From positions 71,216,330 through 71,280,329 of the forward strand of contig JAZBQD010000015.1 of NCBI GenBank assembly GCA_036583965.1: DNA of 64,000 bases. Reading direction: 5' to 3'. Each line of letters opens with the position of its first letter. The first letter of the stretch is position 1. Shown one piece after another: positions 13,201 to 25,879 of the stretch. Source of the stretch: Prunella strophiata. Lineage: Eukaryota; Chordata; Aves; Passeriformes; Prunellidae. The notes beneath the pieces are model-generated. The model saw only the letters and a program-made list of their open reading frames with translations. It was not told where the DNA came from and searched no databases. The position numbers and the translations under genes were made by a program.

Positions 13201-16200
13201 GCTTCTACACCTCTAAGACCATGATTTGGATAAACAACAGAGTTCCAGTGATTGTTCCAGTCAAATGAAAAGGCTACTCATGGCCTCTTAGGATAAAACA
13301 AATATATTTTTTGTATATATGGACACACTCTTGATTCTGGCACATCCATTTAACAATGTGAATTACATTGTGTGAGTAACACATTTTGGTGATACAATCA
13401 TTCCAACCTTATTGGGGGGAAAAAAATTTTAAGAAGAGAGATTAGTACATCAGACACCAGATAAAATAGCCATCTAAAGCCAGGTTAGGGCACACTAGTG
13501 GAAGAGGCTAGCACAGTCTGTTTTCATCTGCTGCATTATACAGGTCATAGGGCCTGGCTGTGACATATTATGTCTTTTGAACAGTAAGACTCAACTAAAA
13601 GACTGCCATATGTGACTTTGACACAGGAGGAGTGGGGAGAAAAAAAAAATTAAAAATTGTGAGAATATTAAAAAGGGATTTGGCAAAGGACCAGGGGAGC
13701 AGAAGGTAAAACAGGAGAGAAGGTCATACACCAGGAAAAGTGTAGGTGGATGAGGAAGGAAGCATCACTCAAAACAAAGCACTGAGAGCTGGAGAATGAT
13801 AGATACAGATGGCATTTAGTCCTTGATACAGTGCAAAAACCTCTCCAACATGTAGAAGGAGTTCTCAGTGGTTCAAGAACCTCATGCTCTAGTGTTAGGT
13901 ACTTCATGGTGAGCTGGCATATTTCTTGGTTAGACCATTATGGCTGTTCCAAAGGGCCCCCAGTGTCTGAGGAGTTATTCTGGATTAATTTCCTCTGAAA
14001 AATATCTAGTTCACGTGCATCACGACCACCCTGAAAACTAAGATCACTGTGAATAGAGACAGTCAGGAAGGTTTCAGAAATACATTTTCCTGCTGGATAA
14101 CTGACTGCTAATGTACACACAGCCTCAGAGAGCAAGATCAATGTTCAAGCTATTGTCTGCTTAAAATGCTGACACCTCAACACAGAGGAAAACCAATACA
14201 AATGTTTGGAGGGGCACATATTGATGCACTCCCTAAGCAATTAACCCCAATTTGAAGATTTCATGGCAATAAGTTTCTTAATTGGAAAAGAAAGTGCTAT
14301 TGTCTTCTAATCATGACTGGAAACAGGAAGTTCTCTTCTCATATACCAGTTAAGTGGACTCAACCACAAAAACCCTAAATTATGTAAATATAGGTATTAT
14401 CTCAGGAAACATTTGAAGCCTATTTGGAAGGTCTAAATTACTTCAGTAGTGAGGCTGAAAATCACTCAAGCATATGGGATAAAAAACTCTGCACTCATTG
14501 AGCTGAGATCATGCTATTGTTAAAGCAGAACTATAAATAGGAGTTGGATGTTGGCATCAAGTCACTCAGTCTGAAAAATCCTTAAATGCAAATGTGAGAA
14601 ATGCAGGAAATTCTTCCTTCAAGCATTTAAAGCTTTATGATAAAATAGAGGCACTGGTTCATTTTCCAGCAATTTCCAAATCTGAATATCTCGTCCTCAA
14701 AATATCATCAGATACTTGCAAAGCCCAAACCTGTAAATTCCAATTGCAAAATTTGAATGTGGTCATAGCCAGGGCCTGGAATGAAGCTCTGGCATAAATT
14801 CCATGCTCCTGACCTATTTCAGAACATCAGTTTGCCAGTCTAATGAGTTTGTTTACCTGGATTCAAAACACCAGTGAAGGGAATTAGATAATAACATATA
14901 AAGAACTATGACACTTCAGCTTTTATACTGTGTTTGCAAGAAAAGGATGAAGATACATAGTCAAGGTATTTGTGTTAGAGAGCAACAATTACACTGAGCT
15001 CTATAGATCTCACACAGCAATAAACAATATATCTAAATGAGGAAATCCTGGAGGTAAAGTGATACTGTCATAGCAACTGACTGCCAGAAAAACTGACCTG
15101 ACTTTTGCAGCACCAGCTGCCCAGAACTGAAGAGAAACTCTAAGATACACCAGGCATATGTCTCCTATGCCCCTGAGCAGTCAGAGACGTGCAAAGATGA
15201 ATAAATACAGTAGCATTTTTCACAATAATCTAAATGCTGCTAAACATTTCTGCTGCATAAAGTACAATGAGCTGAATAAAATATAAACCATTTTAATTTT
15301 GACTCTAGCCAACGAGCTTCAGAGCACACACTGTGCACAAACTATGATTCCTAATGCTTTACAGCTGGCAGTGAAATGAGCATTTGCAATAGACACAATT
15401 ACAGGACTACTCATTCATTAGGCACAGTCATTGTCAGACAGTTATGAGGAAGCCCTTCTCCTAGCACCAGCAGGGATTTTTAAAAGTCTGGAGAGCTGAC
15501 AACCCTCCTCTTTCCATAGGTTGTTCAGGAGCTCCTCAAATTTTGGAGCTTGTGAGCCTACAAACTCTGGGGAACCCAAAGTCCAAAAAGCCTCTGAGGA
15601 AGCCACCTGGAGATTTATTTCCTTTTCTGGAGAAACACTCCTGCATACAGAATTCACATGGAGCTGTATCTAGTTCCTCAGCCACCACATCACTCTAATG
15701 GAGGTGAATCCAGGACAATAAGGATACAAGATGAAAAATACCAACCTGTCTCTCTGGAGATGATTTAATTTTTATTTTTTTTTCTTGGAAGGCAAAACAT
15801 GAGTTTTAAAGCCTCATTAGACAGAGGAAGTCTTGACTCTGACATTTTCATGTTCTGGAACAAAGATTTGCACTCTTGATTAGAATAATGTTACTTTTAT
15901 CACCTCCCATTTCTAGTAGTCCTGATTTTTTCCTGAAGCCTCTGCACAAAGCCAGCTATCAAATGTGTGCATGCAACATTCACATATGACATTGACATAT
16001 GCAACAGACACAAAAGCACATTAAAACTGCTTTTATAAAAACTGAATTTCCTTCCCAGCATAATACCAAAACCACTGCTTTTTTTCTTCAGTTACTACCA
16101 GCTTCTTTCACTTTGTTGAACTCTGCCACATGTGGAAAGATGAATTAGGTATTGATTTTTTCCTCTGTTTAATAGCCTCATGAACAGAGGCAGTAGTGTT

Positions 16201-17362
16201 GAAAATGGTGCTTCTGGGACAGAAGGGACATCACCTGCAGAGCATTTTGAATCACAGCTCTCTTCTGGGTGTTTTTTCTGAAGTTAACAGACTTATCACC
16301 ACAGAAGCACACTTCCAGAAAGTGCATTCTGCTGATTGCTCCTCAGATTGGAGCAAAGGAGGGCCACATGCATCTATCAGTATAGTTCTTCTGCCAACAG
16401 TAGAGCAAAACTAATGGTCCCTTTCTGCCTCTGTCCCACTCCCTTTGCTCCTTCATACGTTTTATGACAGCACACCACTCTCAATGTTGTTGCTTTGTGG
16501 CTACTCCCATACCTGGTATCTTTTACGTGCCTATAAAAACCATCCTCCTGGTAGAGCTGCCCCAAGAAATGCATCCCTGGCAATTTCAGCCTTAGGTGAG
16601 CAATCACTTCACCACAATTCATTGAGCCATGCACAGTTATAACTACCATAGGTTACTTTATTGAACACTACAAATCCTTCAGCTACTAACAGCAGAGTTT
16701 TCAGCATGCAGCAGTCAAACAATATTTCATTTCTCTCCTCTTCAAGCACATTTTGTGATGGTGAGTTAATTCAGCTAAGTTAACTAACACCATGAGAATA
16801 GTTCCCTCAAGGTATTTTGTTATTTCTTATTTGAAGTTCCCAGCCAGAATAGAGATCAATGGTGCTGGAGGGTGTGTAAAAAATCCAAAAATTGTTTATT
16901 AAGACATGCTACCACAAAAGAGCTGCCACAGAGTTTTAGGCTCTACTTCAAACACATACTAACAATGTCAATCATCATTTGGTCCAAAAACTAAGTAATA
17001 ACACCTATTCCAGCAGGAGCACTCCATTTCTTATCAACATTTAAACACCAAATTTCTCCTTCTTGTTGAAACATAAAAGACTCCAAATGTTTCACAAAGC
17101 ATTATTTCAGCTATCTGGATTTCTGATCAGCAAAACAAAGACCTTAGTAGAAAGGGTAGAAAACTTTTGCTAAAACAAATATAGATACTCAATTTTTGAG
17201 GAAAAAGAGCAGAGTACATCAGAATTTTATCTCACTGAAAATATTCTACATATCATGTTTGAACATTTTTTCAAGTAAAATGTGTGGCTACACAAAAGAA
17301 AGAATTTCTGTCCAAAACAAAAATCTTCCCATACAAATAGAAAATTTAACTGCTACCCTCTC
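7237..17362. other. Long stretch of unique AT-rich DNA, no gene recognised
   Basis: I see no exon, RNA gene or confidently assignable repeat in this 10-kb stretch. Homopolymers occur, for example A15 at 11765-11779. The minus-strand frame at 11821-12114 (97 codons) and the one at 15442-15657 show no recognisable domain. Parts such as 10500-10570 and 11280-11460 are rich in TAATTA-type homeodomain cores and may be conserved non-coding sequence, but this cannot be judged without alignment. Confidence 0.5.
8857..8877. repeat. Short perfect inverted repeat (8-bp stem)
   Basis: TGACTAGG (8857-8864) pairs exactly with CCTAGTCA (8870-8877) across an A5 loop. No T run follows and there is no gene context, so a terminator reading does not apply in this eukaryotic setting. 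It is recorded as visible structure only. Confidence 0.7.
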
Positions 17363-17417
17363 AAAAAAAAAAACCAAAAAAAAAAAAAAAAAAAAACACA
17401 AAAAACCAAAAAAACCT
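17363..17417. repeat. A-rich low-complexity tract (A11, A21)
   Basis: The A11 (17363-17373) and A21 (17376-17396) runs are separated by CC and followed by A-rich sequence with CA and CC interruptions. The flanking frames at 17196-17468 become lysine-rich only because of this tract and are not genes. Confidence 0.9.
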
Positions 17418-17506
17418 ATACCCACACAACAAGAAAACCTTCCCAGAAGCAGAAACAAATTTAGGTGACCTCAATGGGTTTTTCCATCTCTATTTAGGGT
17501 TCAGGC

Positions 17507-17529
17507 TTTTTTTTTTTTTTTTTTTTTTT
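17507..17529. repeat. T23 homopolymer
   Basis: This is an uninterrupted run of 23 T. It lies 110 bp downstream of the A21 run and is complementary to it, so the pair could form a foldback. Confidence 0.95.
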
Positions 17530-20500
17530 ATGTTATGAATGTGAATGTCGGGATTTTTCAAAATATTTTATTTGGGATAACTCTAATAAAAGTCACATAA
17601 CAATATAACAGAAATCCACAGCAAGATTCAAATTTATAGTTGAGGAGGACAAGGATTCTTTTCCTCTACCCTCTGAAGAGAAGCCTGCTACGTCTCTCAT
17701 TTCTCCAGAGGAATGCGCTAAGCAATGGGCTGAGGCTTTCCTACTCATTTGTGATGGCTGTTTAAGGAGCCAGTGAAAAAGTGACTTCCAGCAGCACCTG
17801 GGGTACTGCATTTCTGGTGTAATGCATTGCTGGTGTAATGCAGAGAGCATCACACTCAGCATGTCCTAGCCCTGGAGGTGTGGATACCAATCTAACTGGT
17901 CAGAAGGACAAATTGACAGTCTGTGTTTCAGACATCTGTTCATGCCCCTCTCTGCAGGCCACTGGCCTCTCCTGGACCTCCTGTCTCTGGCATGGAGTAG
18001 CCATATTACCCTTGCTTTTATTACAAGTAAACAAAATAAACAGTCTGTTTAAGGTTGTAAAAATCCTTTCAGTCACCAAAGCATTCCCTTGATGTCTCAG
18101 CTTCTATTTATTTTTTCATGTGCTTGTTTTTTTCCATTTTGCTTCACTGTGCTGGGTCCTAAACCCTGCTTCAGCAGCTGACTTGGCCAAAATATTGATG
18201 CACACAATTCCACCTACAGCCTTCTAGGGAAGAGTTTGCACTCCATTTCTCTCAGCTCCTCAAGCCCATTCCTTTCTTCCTTAAAGCTCAGTCTCTGTCC
18301 CATAAGAGATTTTATGACTCTACTGGAGAGTTCACTAACTGGGCAGCCCCCCTCCCTTGAGCTCATCACAAGCAAGAGCACCCCACTGCAAAGCTTTATG
18401 TGTGTCACTGCAACCTCACTCACTTGCTCGTTTCTCCAAAGAGTTCATTTGAGGATTTCCTTATCACTTACAAGAAACTTGTTTATAATTTGTGGGAGAT
18501 TATGCAATAGGCAGTGGTGGTGTTTGAACATGTAAAATATTCTTCCTGTCCTAAAGAAATAGGATGATTGTGTCCTGAGTTAAACTAGAGCCTCAGCTCT
18601 GTCCTCTACACAGAACAGACCCAGCTATCACAATGCATAAGGCAACTTTAAAAGCAAGGCCAGATATTTTCTTTGTAAAAGAAAGGCTATTGGTAGCAAA
18701 GAAATAGTTAAAGTATGAAGCCCAGACATAATATGGAAGAAAATGTTGTGTCCAGTGGTGTGTCTGTGTAGAGCAAAAGAGGGCTAACACAGCTTCCTTC
18801 CAGCTCCTGCCCCAAAATTGGCTTTCAATGGAAGGTGAATTAACATATGTCTTCAAATTTAAAGGTTTAAGACATCTAAATTCTGTGCAGAAAGGAGCTG
18901 TTCCCTTCTCCCTGCTTTAATATTTTTTTCAAAATGAGACTGTAAGTCCAGTGGCAAACGCTCTTGTCCTTGTGAAGAAAGCTGGCTTTAAGGTCACCTG
19001 TGGCACATTAGGATCCTCCCCTGAGCAAAGGAGGTCTGTCACAGGAGAGGATTCTGTGTTACAGAAAGCAAAGATGAATCAGAGACCACAAATGCTGATT
19101 TTGCTGTAAACTCTGGATCTATGGTAACATGTGGGAAAGGATTTGTGGTCTGCATCTGAATGTTTGAAAATTCAAGAATCTCTATTCTAATCTGTCATTT
19201 TCTACCCTACATGTCCAGTCACCCTGCACATTTCTAAGGGTCTAAATTACTGTGACAATGCTCAAAGTGCAGGGCTGACTTGCATTTAATCAATATTATT
19301 TATATTAAATTACTGAGGTACTGAAGTCTTTATTTTAGCAGTCATCAACATGATAGTTTATACCTGTGTTGGGATGGCTTCTATTAGTGCAAAAAAGGCT
19401 GTTTTATAAGTACAGCAAAAAGGGAGAGAAGATAGAGAAACACACAGGCTGACAAATCCCTGAATGCTGAGATTTTTCTACCAAAAAGAAAAAAAGCCAA
19501 ACAAACCCAAACCAAAACCAAACCAGTAAAGTATTTCTATTTTGCTCTTGTGCCTGAAGATACAAATGTAGATATTCTCTTACCTGCACTAGCAAACGTA
19601 AAGCTGTAAAGAACAATGTCCACTGATAAGTTTAGGGAAGTGTTCTGCACTATTTTTCAGGTTGAAATATACTTTATTCCACAAATATTTGAGTGAATGG
19701 CAAGGTAGATCCAGTACGTAAAAGCAACATATCTAAGGGTCATGGAATTAACCATTAGGAAAACTATGGCACTAAAGAGCACAGTAGTACAAACACAATT
19801 TTGGGTAGATTATACAAGTGTAAATGCTACCAAAATTTGTGTGAACCACAGCTACAGGGCTGAAAGCAAATCTACTAACACTCTGCTCTCATCCACTTTT
19901 AGACATCCCATATCCAGTTCAGTAATTTAGTTAATTATCACTGAAAAATGGTGGACATTTGGCATGACACAGTTTAAAATTATGAGATTCCAAGAGATTC
20001 ACTACATCCATCACCATAAAAAAAAAAAAAAAAAATTCACAGAGTTTCTTGTTGACCTGTGTGTTTCATGTGCAACCTGATTTTACCTGTCAGAGTCCTA
20101 CTGAATGAGAAGTCAACACCAACACAAAACACACAATCCTACAGCATTAAAGCCTAGTTTTCTTTCATTTCTGTTGAGGTTTATAATGGTGCTACCTGCT
20201 GAGCTGAGTTCTTCTGCTCCTTACCCCTGCCCTACCTCCTCAGCACTTTTTTTAAATCCAAAAAATTATAACAAGACTAGGTGCAACAGTAAAGGCAAAT
20301 ATTTCAATATGCAGAAGTCAAGGTTATTGTTCCCAGAGCTATATTGATTTTACCATACTGACCACACTTTACAAATAATTGTAGGCATGTATTACTATAG
20401 CAACAATTTTTATATAAATCACTCAGCATAGCCAAGCAGTTACTACTACGTGAGCCTTTATATTTTCTATTTTTTTTTATTATTTTTTTATCTATATGGT

Positions 20501-22340
20501 TTAATTGTTGTATTAAAATAATTTAAGTTTTCTCTGCTTTATGTTATAGCTTTACAACATACTGTGGCTTACTCCAATACACTCCACTATTGGCACTACC
20601 AAATATGGAGAATTTGGGATGTTTTTACCAGAGAAGGTAAACTTTAGGAGCATTCCTAAGTTCTCAGCAACAAGTGACTTGAAACTAAGAGTGAATTACC
20701 AATGAAAATTTGGGGCATTTCTGTCAAAATATATAGAAACAGTTTCAGAAACTCTTCTAAAGCTTTTAAAAAGTTCAGAACATTTTTTCCATTTTATAAC
20801 AATAAAAGCACCTCAAAGCTGAAAGTTTGGACATATCAGGAATTCAAATTTCCATTTAATCATCAAGAGTCAGTATAAAAGGAGGATGCAAAATGTTACC
20901 AATTCTGGCAAATTAAGCAACTAACCTTTTAAGGAAGAATTACTATACAGAATTTGCATGCCAAAATCCCAGATTCATATATTTACAAAAAGTTCTTAAA
21001 AACAAAACCCAAAATTACCACCATCAAACCAAATAACATCCCAGTTATACATCTTTGAAACTAAAATCTTATTAGTGGGACATTCCTGATAACAAGGCAC
21101 AAATTTTTAAAATGTTGATCATCTTACAGAAAGGAAAGAAAAAGGAATTCTCATCTGTAGGAAGTCCAGTGATTAAGTCCACAATACTTACAAATACCCA
21201 CTCCCTTGGTGAGGCTGTCCTGCTTGGAGCCCTTCAATGCTGGTGCATGGAGGATTTCCAACTTTTTAAGCAGCTACTCAGTGTTTTGCTGAGAAACAAA
21301 GGCCAAACCTTCAGTGAAGTAAAATAACTTAGATAACTTCACAGCTGATGTAAGCTGACTCATTTTACTTCTCTCCACAGCACCTGTTTTTTGTCTCAGC
21401 TGCTGATGCAGTAGCTCATATCCACAATAAAACACCTGATGAAATCAAGCTGAAGAGAATGCAACAGCCCTTTCCCTCCCTGACACCACTTGTGGCTTTC
21501 AGGATATGTCTGAAAGATGGGCAGTTCTCTCTCTCCCCACTTCAGAGACACAATAGTAATATATTCTGACCTACAAATGCAAAATGGAATTGTGATTTTA
21601 CAATATATTCCAGACATTGAAAAAGGCAACTGTGTCCCAGCCTGTTGGTGACCTGTTCATACTAGAGTCCATTTTTCTTTCTGTAATTTGTAAGCCACAA
21701 AGTCATCTAGAAAGCAAAACATCTGAAAGTCATCTGCTCACAGAGAGCACTGCTAGGCATTCCCTCAGAGTTAACATTAATACTGCTTCAGGGCATGGAT
21801 CTTTCTAATCCCAAAATCTAAAAGTCATGGGAGCAATTACGTATCTCTAAATAAAGGGAACACAAGAGAGTCAGAATGATGCATTAATTAAATGCAGGAC
21901 AAATTACACTGGAGTTAATATTTTAATTCAAACTATGGTATTTTACTTTCTTCCAAACTTCAGGTTTTACTCCCTTGCCTGATAAATCCTGTTGGTCTGT
22001 CTTCTCTTCCTCTATTTCACCTGCTGGGAACTTTTGAAATAAGGAAATACTAAATGAGGATCTTTCCAGAACTTGGCTGCATTACTTCAGTTTGGCAGAG
22101 AGATTTCTCTACCAAGAGTCCAGCATTGAAAGACATTTTTGCATTTTTAAGGCCTGAAAATCTATAGCTGACCTGACCAATGATGATTGCAGATGAATTT
22201 TGATCCACATCTATTTAATAGCATGTTTGAGTTAGTGAACTCAGCCAATGAAGAAGGGAACAGTAAAAATTATATATCTTTTTCCCAGAAGTTCTAAAAT
22301 ATAAACTCGGTAAAAACACCATTTCTCAACCATCTAGCAC
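17530..22340. other. Unique DNA, no gene recognised
   Basis: No gene or confidently named repeat is seen. There are homopolymers (A18 at 20018-20035), a CCAAA-rich patch at about 19495-19526, and a T-rich patch near 20468-20490. The sequence at about 18590-18860 is somewhat GC-richer but matches nothing I recognise. Confidence 0.5.
17807..17842. repeat. 16-bp tandem repeat, 2.25 copies
   Basis: TGCATTTCTGGTGTAA (17807-17822) is followed directly by TGCATTGCTGGTGTAA (17823-17838) and a partial TGCA. One base differs between the two full units, so the duplication is probably fairly recent. Confidence 0.9.
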
Positions 22341-22372
22341 AAAATAAAATAAAAATAAAAATAAAAAAAAAC
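22341..22372. repeat. (AAAAT)n microsatellite
   Basis: Several AAAAT/AAAAAT units end in an A9 run. It is a typical A-rich simple repeat and lies just upstream of the LTR that begins near 22431. Confidence 0.9.
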
Positions 22373-22430
22373 CAACTTAATTAAATCCATTTGCACATAC
22401 TATTGCACATACACTCCTGCAGACAAGTAG

Positions 22431-22865
22431 GCTGGGGGTGTGGAAGAAACTGGGAGTGAGCACAGCCACGACAGCTGACCCAAACTCACCAGAGGGATAC
22501 TTCAAACCATATACCCACGTGCTCCCCAGCAAAAGCTCAGCAAAAGGTGGAGGAAGGGAGAACCTTTGGGGCTACAGCATTTGTCTTCCCCAGGAATTGT
22601 TAGGCATGATGCAGCCCTGCTTTCTGTGAAGTGACTAAAACTCTGCCAGTTGATGAGAAGCAGTGAGTGAACTCACTCTCTAACCTTACTATTATAAAAC
22701 CTTATTTTGGTTTGCTTCTGCTTGCAGCTTTGTCTCACCCATTAAGTGGTCTTGATCTTGAGTTACCTCACTTTTGCCCCTCTGATTCCCTCCCCCCTCC
22801 ACAGCTGGGCTTAATGAGCAGTGACTGGTGGAGGCTTAGCCTCCAGAAGGGGTCAACCTACCACA
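22431..22865 (+). mobile_element. Decayed endogenous-retrovirus LTR (avian type), 5' end eroded
   Basis: The stretch matches, from memory, a common avian ERV LTR. Landmarks in order are GACAGCTGACCCAAACT near 22469-22485, AGAGGGATAYTYCA-like sequence near 22492, GGCATGATGCAGCCCTGCTTTC near 22602-22623, a TTTGCTT/TGCTTGCAG block near 22710-22728, CACCCATTAAG near 22737 in the position where the family carries a poly(A)-signal-like ATTAAA, a TCTGATTCCCTCCCCCC stretch near 22781, and a terminal GGGGTCAACCTACCACA ending at 22865. The final CA is the expected LTR edge. The opposite edge is eroded or truncated. No internal retroviral genes are recognised beside it, so it is a solo LTR or an LTR remnant. 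The ERV class (ERVL versus ERVK) is not certain from this piece. Overlapping short frames are not genes. Confidence 0.65.
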
Positions 22866-23140
22866 TAAGAAAAATAAACCAAATAAATAAACTTCATTTT
22901 ATATCAAGGCAGACATACATTACTTCAGTTTTAGATTGGAAACTAGAACTAGATCAAGTTATCTGAGATGCAAAACAGCAGAGAACCTGTCCAGCTAAGT
23001 AGGAAGGAAAAAACAGAATCTCAGTGTCATTCATTAAATTCATCAGGTCTGATATAGGCTTAAGAAGACAATATCAATAGGAAAATTAATTAGTAATAGG
23101 CAGAAAACTAGAATTAAGTGCAGAGAATGATGGACACATT

Positions 23141-23157
23141 AAAAAAAAAAAAAAAAA
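23141..23157. repeat. A17 homopolymer
   Basis: An uninterrupted A17 run lies 125 bp before the large T tract. Confidence 0.95.
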
Positions 23158-23282
23158 GGAAAAAGCCTTCCCTTAACATTAACATAATGATGAAGAAGAA
23201 GAGAAAGCTCAGAGGAAACAGTGTAAGAATGACAAGTAAAATTGTCTATTAAAATTGCTCCTCTTTCTGACTGGTAGAAATA

Positions 23283-23295
23283 TTTTTTTTTTTTT

Positions 23296-23331
<36 letters not shown>
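23283..23331. repeat. T13-GG-T34 homopolymer tract
   Basis: T13 (23283-23295), GG, and T34 (23298-23331) make the longest near-homopolymer of the window. Runs like this are prone to length error in sequencing and assembly, so the exact length should be treated with caution. Confidence 0.95.
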
Positions 23332-23333
<2 letters not shown>

Positions 23334-25379
23334 AAAAAGCTATGGCCACAGCTGGAGGGCCTTAGGAAGAAAGCTTTGCTGCATGAGCACCTAACTGATA
23401 AATACTAGACACCCACATTATATTTATTACTTCTGCTGCCAAAGTTTTGCTCTCTGCTGAAAGACACAACACTCCGGTGCCAGCAAAAATCAGACTGGCA
23501 CCTCAGAAAGTATTTACTCACAATTTATTGCTATTGAAAAGAACCCAAAACAAATAAAACAACAAATCCTGAGCACTCAACAACTTGTATTTATACATTG
23601 CCTGAGGCCTTTGTGCATAGCTGATGCATGTGCATCATATGTTCAGACATATCTTTATTCAAATCTAAGCTACAAAATGGATAGTGCAGTGACAGCACAG
23701 ACCCTCCCTCACAGTACTTTGCAGAGAGAAATATTTACAATAACTTCTGCCTTGATAATAAGGAAGTTATCAGGTTTCTGAACATCATCATTTCAATATC
23801 TAAATCTACAAGGATGGGGAAGGAGCCCAGAAGGCATGTGAGGCACAGGGGAAGAGGAAGAAGGGAGACTCAGCAAATGTTGCATTGTTTACTAAGACTA
23901 ACAGATCATAATAAAAATAGAAAAAACGTCAGAGACATATTTGTAATCCTCATATTAAAGTCTAGCTCTGATCCACTGCACTGCATACAGGTAATAAAGA
24001 TATTACAAATGTGCATAATTTTGAGCATTTAGTGAAAAATTAGTATTGGCTCCCTAGGAGTCGCCCACTTCACTGTCATTCTCCATGAGTTGCTCTACAT
24101 CTAACTGTTCTAAAATAAATGAATGAAGACATGTTCTTGGGTGTTCTGCAGCTTCTCCACTAATTAATTCAGACTTTTCTTCACTTGCATTTGAAAGAGA
24201 ATATGAAGGCAAAAAGGTTTGGGGATTTTTGTCTCTATAGCTTGTCTCATTATGCAGCTGACTGTGATTTAGCCTGTGCATGTGCAGTCAGCAAGCAGAA
24301 CAAAACTGCTGAGCACCCACAAATACTGCTGAAATCAATAGAAACTGCAGGGACATTGTGACTTTGAGACACAGCTTATCCTTCTTCAGAAGCCTAGTCA
24401 CAGGTGGAAGGCCTTATTCTGAAGCTGTGTAAAAAGATTTCTGTACTGGTGGGTTTCATGTGTTTCATTTCCAGAGGGCAGAATCAGGCACACTGTCCCA
24501 AACAGGCCAAGTCCCAGAGAAGGAAAGAAGGAAACCTCTGTCTCAAGATGAGTGGAGTTCAGAAGAATCACAAACCCATTTGTGCACACGGGCAGCAAAT
24601 CCACAGTTGGCAAAGTTATTCTGACAACACATCAATTAATGCTGCAAATTAACAGACCCAGCAGAGGTTCCCAATGAAAAAAAACTTTCTTTTACCTAGC
24701 TTGGATGAAGATGGAATGTTTGGCATTCAAGGACAGTGCAATGGAGATATCCTACAAGGCTTGTCCTTATTCCATCTCCTGTTAAGCACTGCCATCAGAA
24801 GAGCAGGAGTGATGCATGGTAGTCATAGCACAGGGGTCACAAGCATTTCCAAAGCTGAAAAGGCCAGGCTGTACAGCCCACCTGCCTTCATTATCACTGC
24901 CAGAGGTTGAGATGTCATCTGTATGATTGAGATGAGTACTAAAAAGTCAATATGATAGCTGACCTGTTTAAGGAAAGGTCCTTGCTTACAGCACAAGGAC
25001 TGTAGTTAACACTGCAAAACATGTGACATCATCAAAGAAAGTGAAGGAGTCAAGAAGGAGTCTAAGATCTGAAGGCATTAAAAGCTGCTTTTCAACAAGT
25101 TCTCCTGGGTTCAGATTCCATCCTTTTCCTAGCACAGGGCTAAACTGAGAAGCAGGAATACAAAATGCAAGTAGATTCCCTACATGACACAAACAGCTAG
25201 CATATGCCTCAGGTGGTAGAAAGTACCTGTCAAACAAAACTGAAAGATATTTTCAGCAGTGTCCTCAAAATACTCTGTTGAGACAGAAGATGCAGAACCT
25301 GATAACAGTTTTTTCAGAAAAGTTTGAATTCATTACTTTTAGAGGAAAATAGGAGTGTATCCCCAAAAGACCCCACTAG

Positions 25380-25690
25380 AAAGACAACTTGTGGCAGGGA
25401 GCAGCAAAAGAACAGTGGCTGCCCATGGGTCTGTGTGTGCCCATCCCACCACCCCAGACACCAGCAGGGCAGCTGGAGGGCACCAGGGAACTCCCAGCTC
25501 TGGGCACTGGGCACCTCCCTGGGGATGGGACAATGATGAGCTGGGATGTGTGCCCCAAGACTGGGCACAGCAGGGCAGGGCTGTGTTGAGCTGGAGACCA
25601 GACTCTACTGCAGCATTACTGAGGCAGGGCTGGACAGGGACAGTAAAGGCTGCTGGCACCCCTAGGGCCACCACAACTTGCACACCACCA
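25380..25690. other. GC-richer patch with long frames on both strands, unclassified
   Basis: This block is markedly GC-richer than its surroundings. It therefore has few stop codons and keeps frames open on both strands (137 codons on minus, 135 on plus). Neither protein has a recognisable domain; both are rich in proline, serine, glycine and cysteine, as expected from translating GC-rich non-coding DNA. It could be an unrecognised LTR or repeat: an AATAAA lies just downstream near 25761. It is not a CpG island because CpG is scarce. Confidence 0.4.
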
Positions 25691-25790
25691 TCAGCAAGAA
25701 CTGTAAACAAGGAGTGCATTGCAGTTTTTGGTTTAAATTTTCCAAGTTTCACAGCTACCTAATAAAATTTTACTTGCTACTTGTAAACTC

Positions 25791-25807
25791 TGTAACATCT
25801 TGTTACA
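25791..25807. repeat. Perfect palindrome TGTAACA-tct-TGTTACA
   Basis: The 7-bp arms are exact reverse complements with a 3-bp spacer. The ACA-N3-TGT core and the 3-bp spacing match the layout of steroid-receptor elements (AGAACA-N3-TGTTCT), although the outer two bases of each half differ. Binding is inference. Confidence 0.8.
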
Positions 25808-25879
25808 GGTCCTCACATTTATTTGTTTTTCTAGTGTAAGAAGTGCATTGATTACAGTGGCTTCAGGTGGAAGACAAGG

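Larger units (their letters stand above)
22866..25379. other. Unique DNA with homopolymers; one protein-like minus-strand frame
   Basis: No gene can be supported. It holds A17 (23141-23157) and a large T tract (23283-23331). A minus-strand frame ending at 24054 has an acidic, low-complexity-free C-terminus and is discussed as a finding, not as a gene. Confidence 0.45.

Noticed and set aside
22438..22966. Short plus frames in the LTR region as genes
   Set aside because: They fall within the LTR sequence and have no domain.
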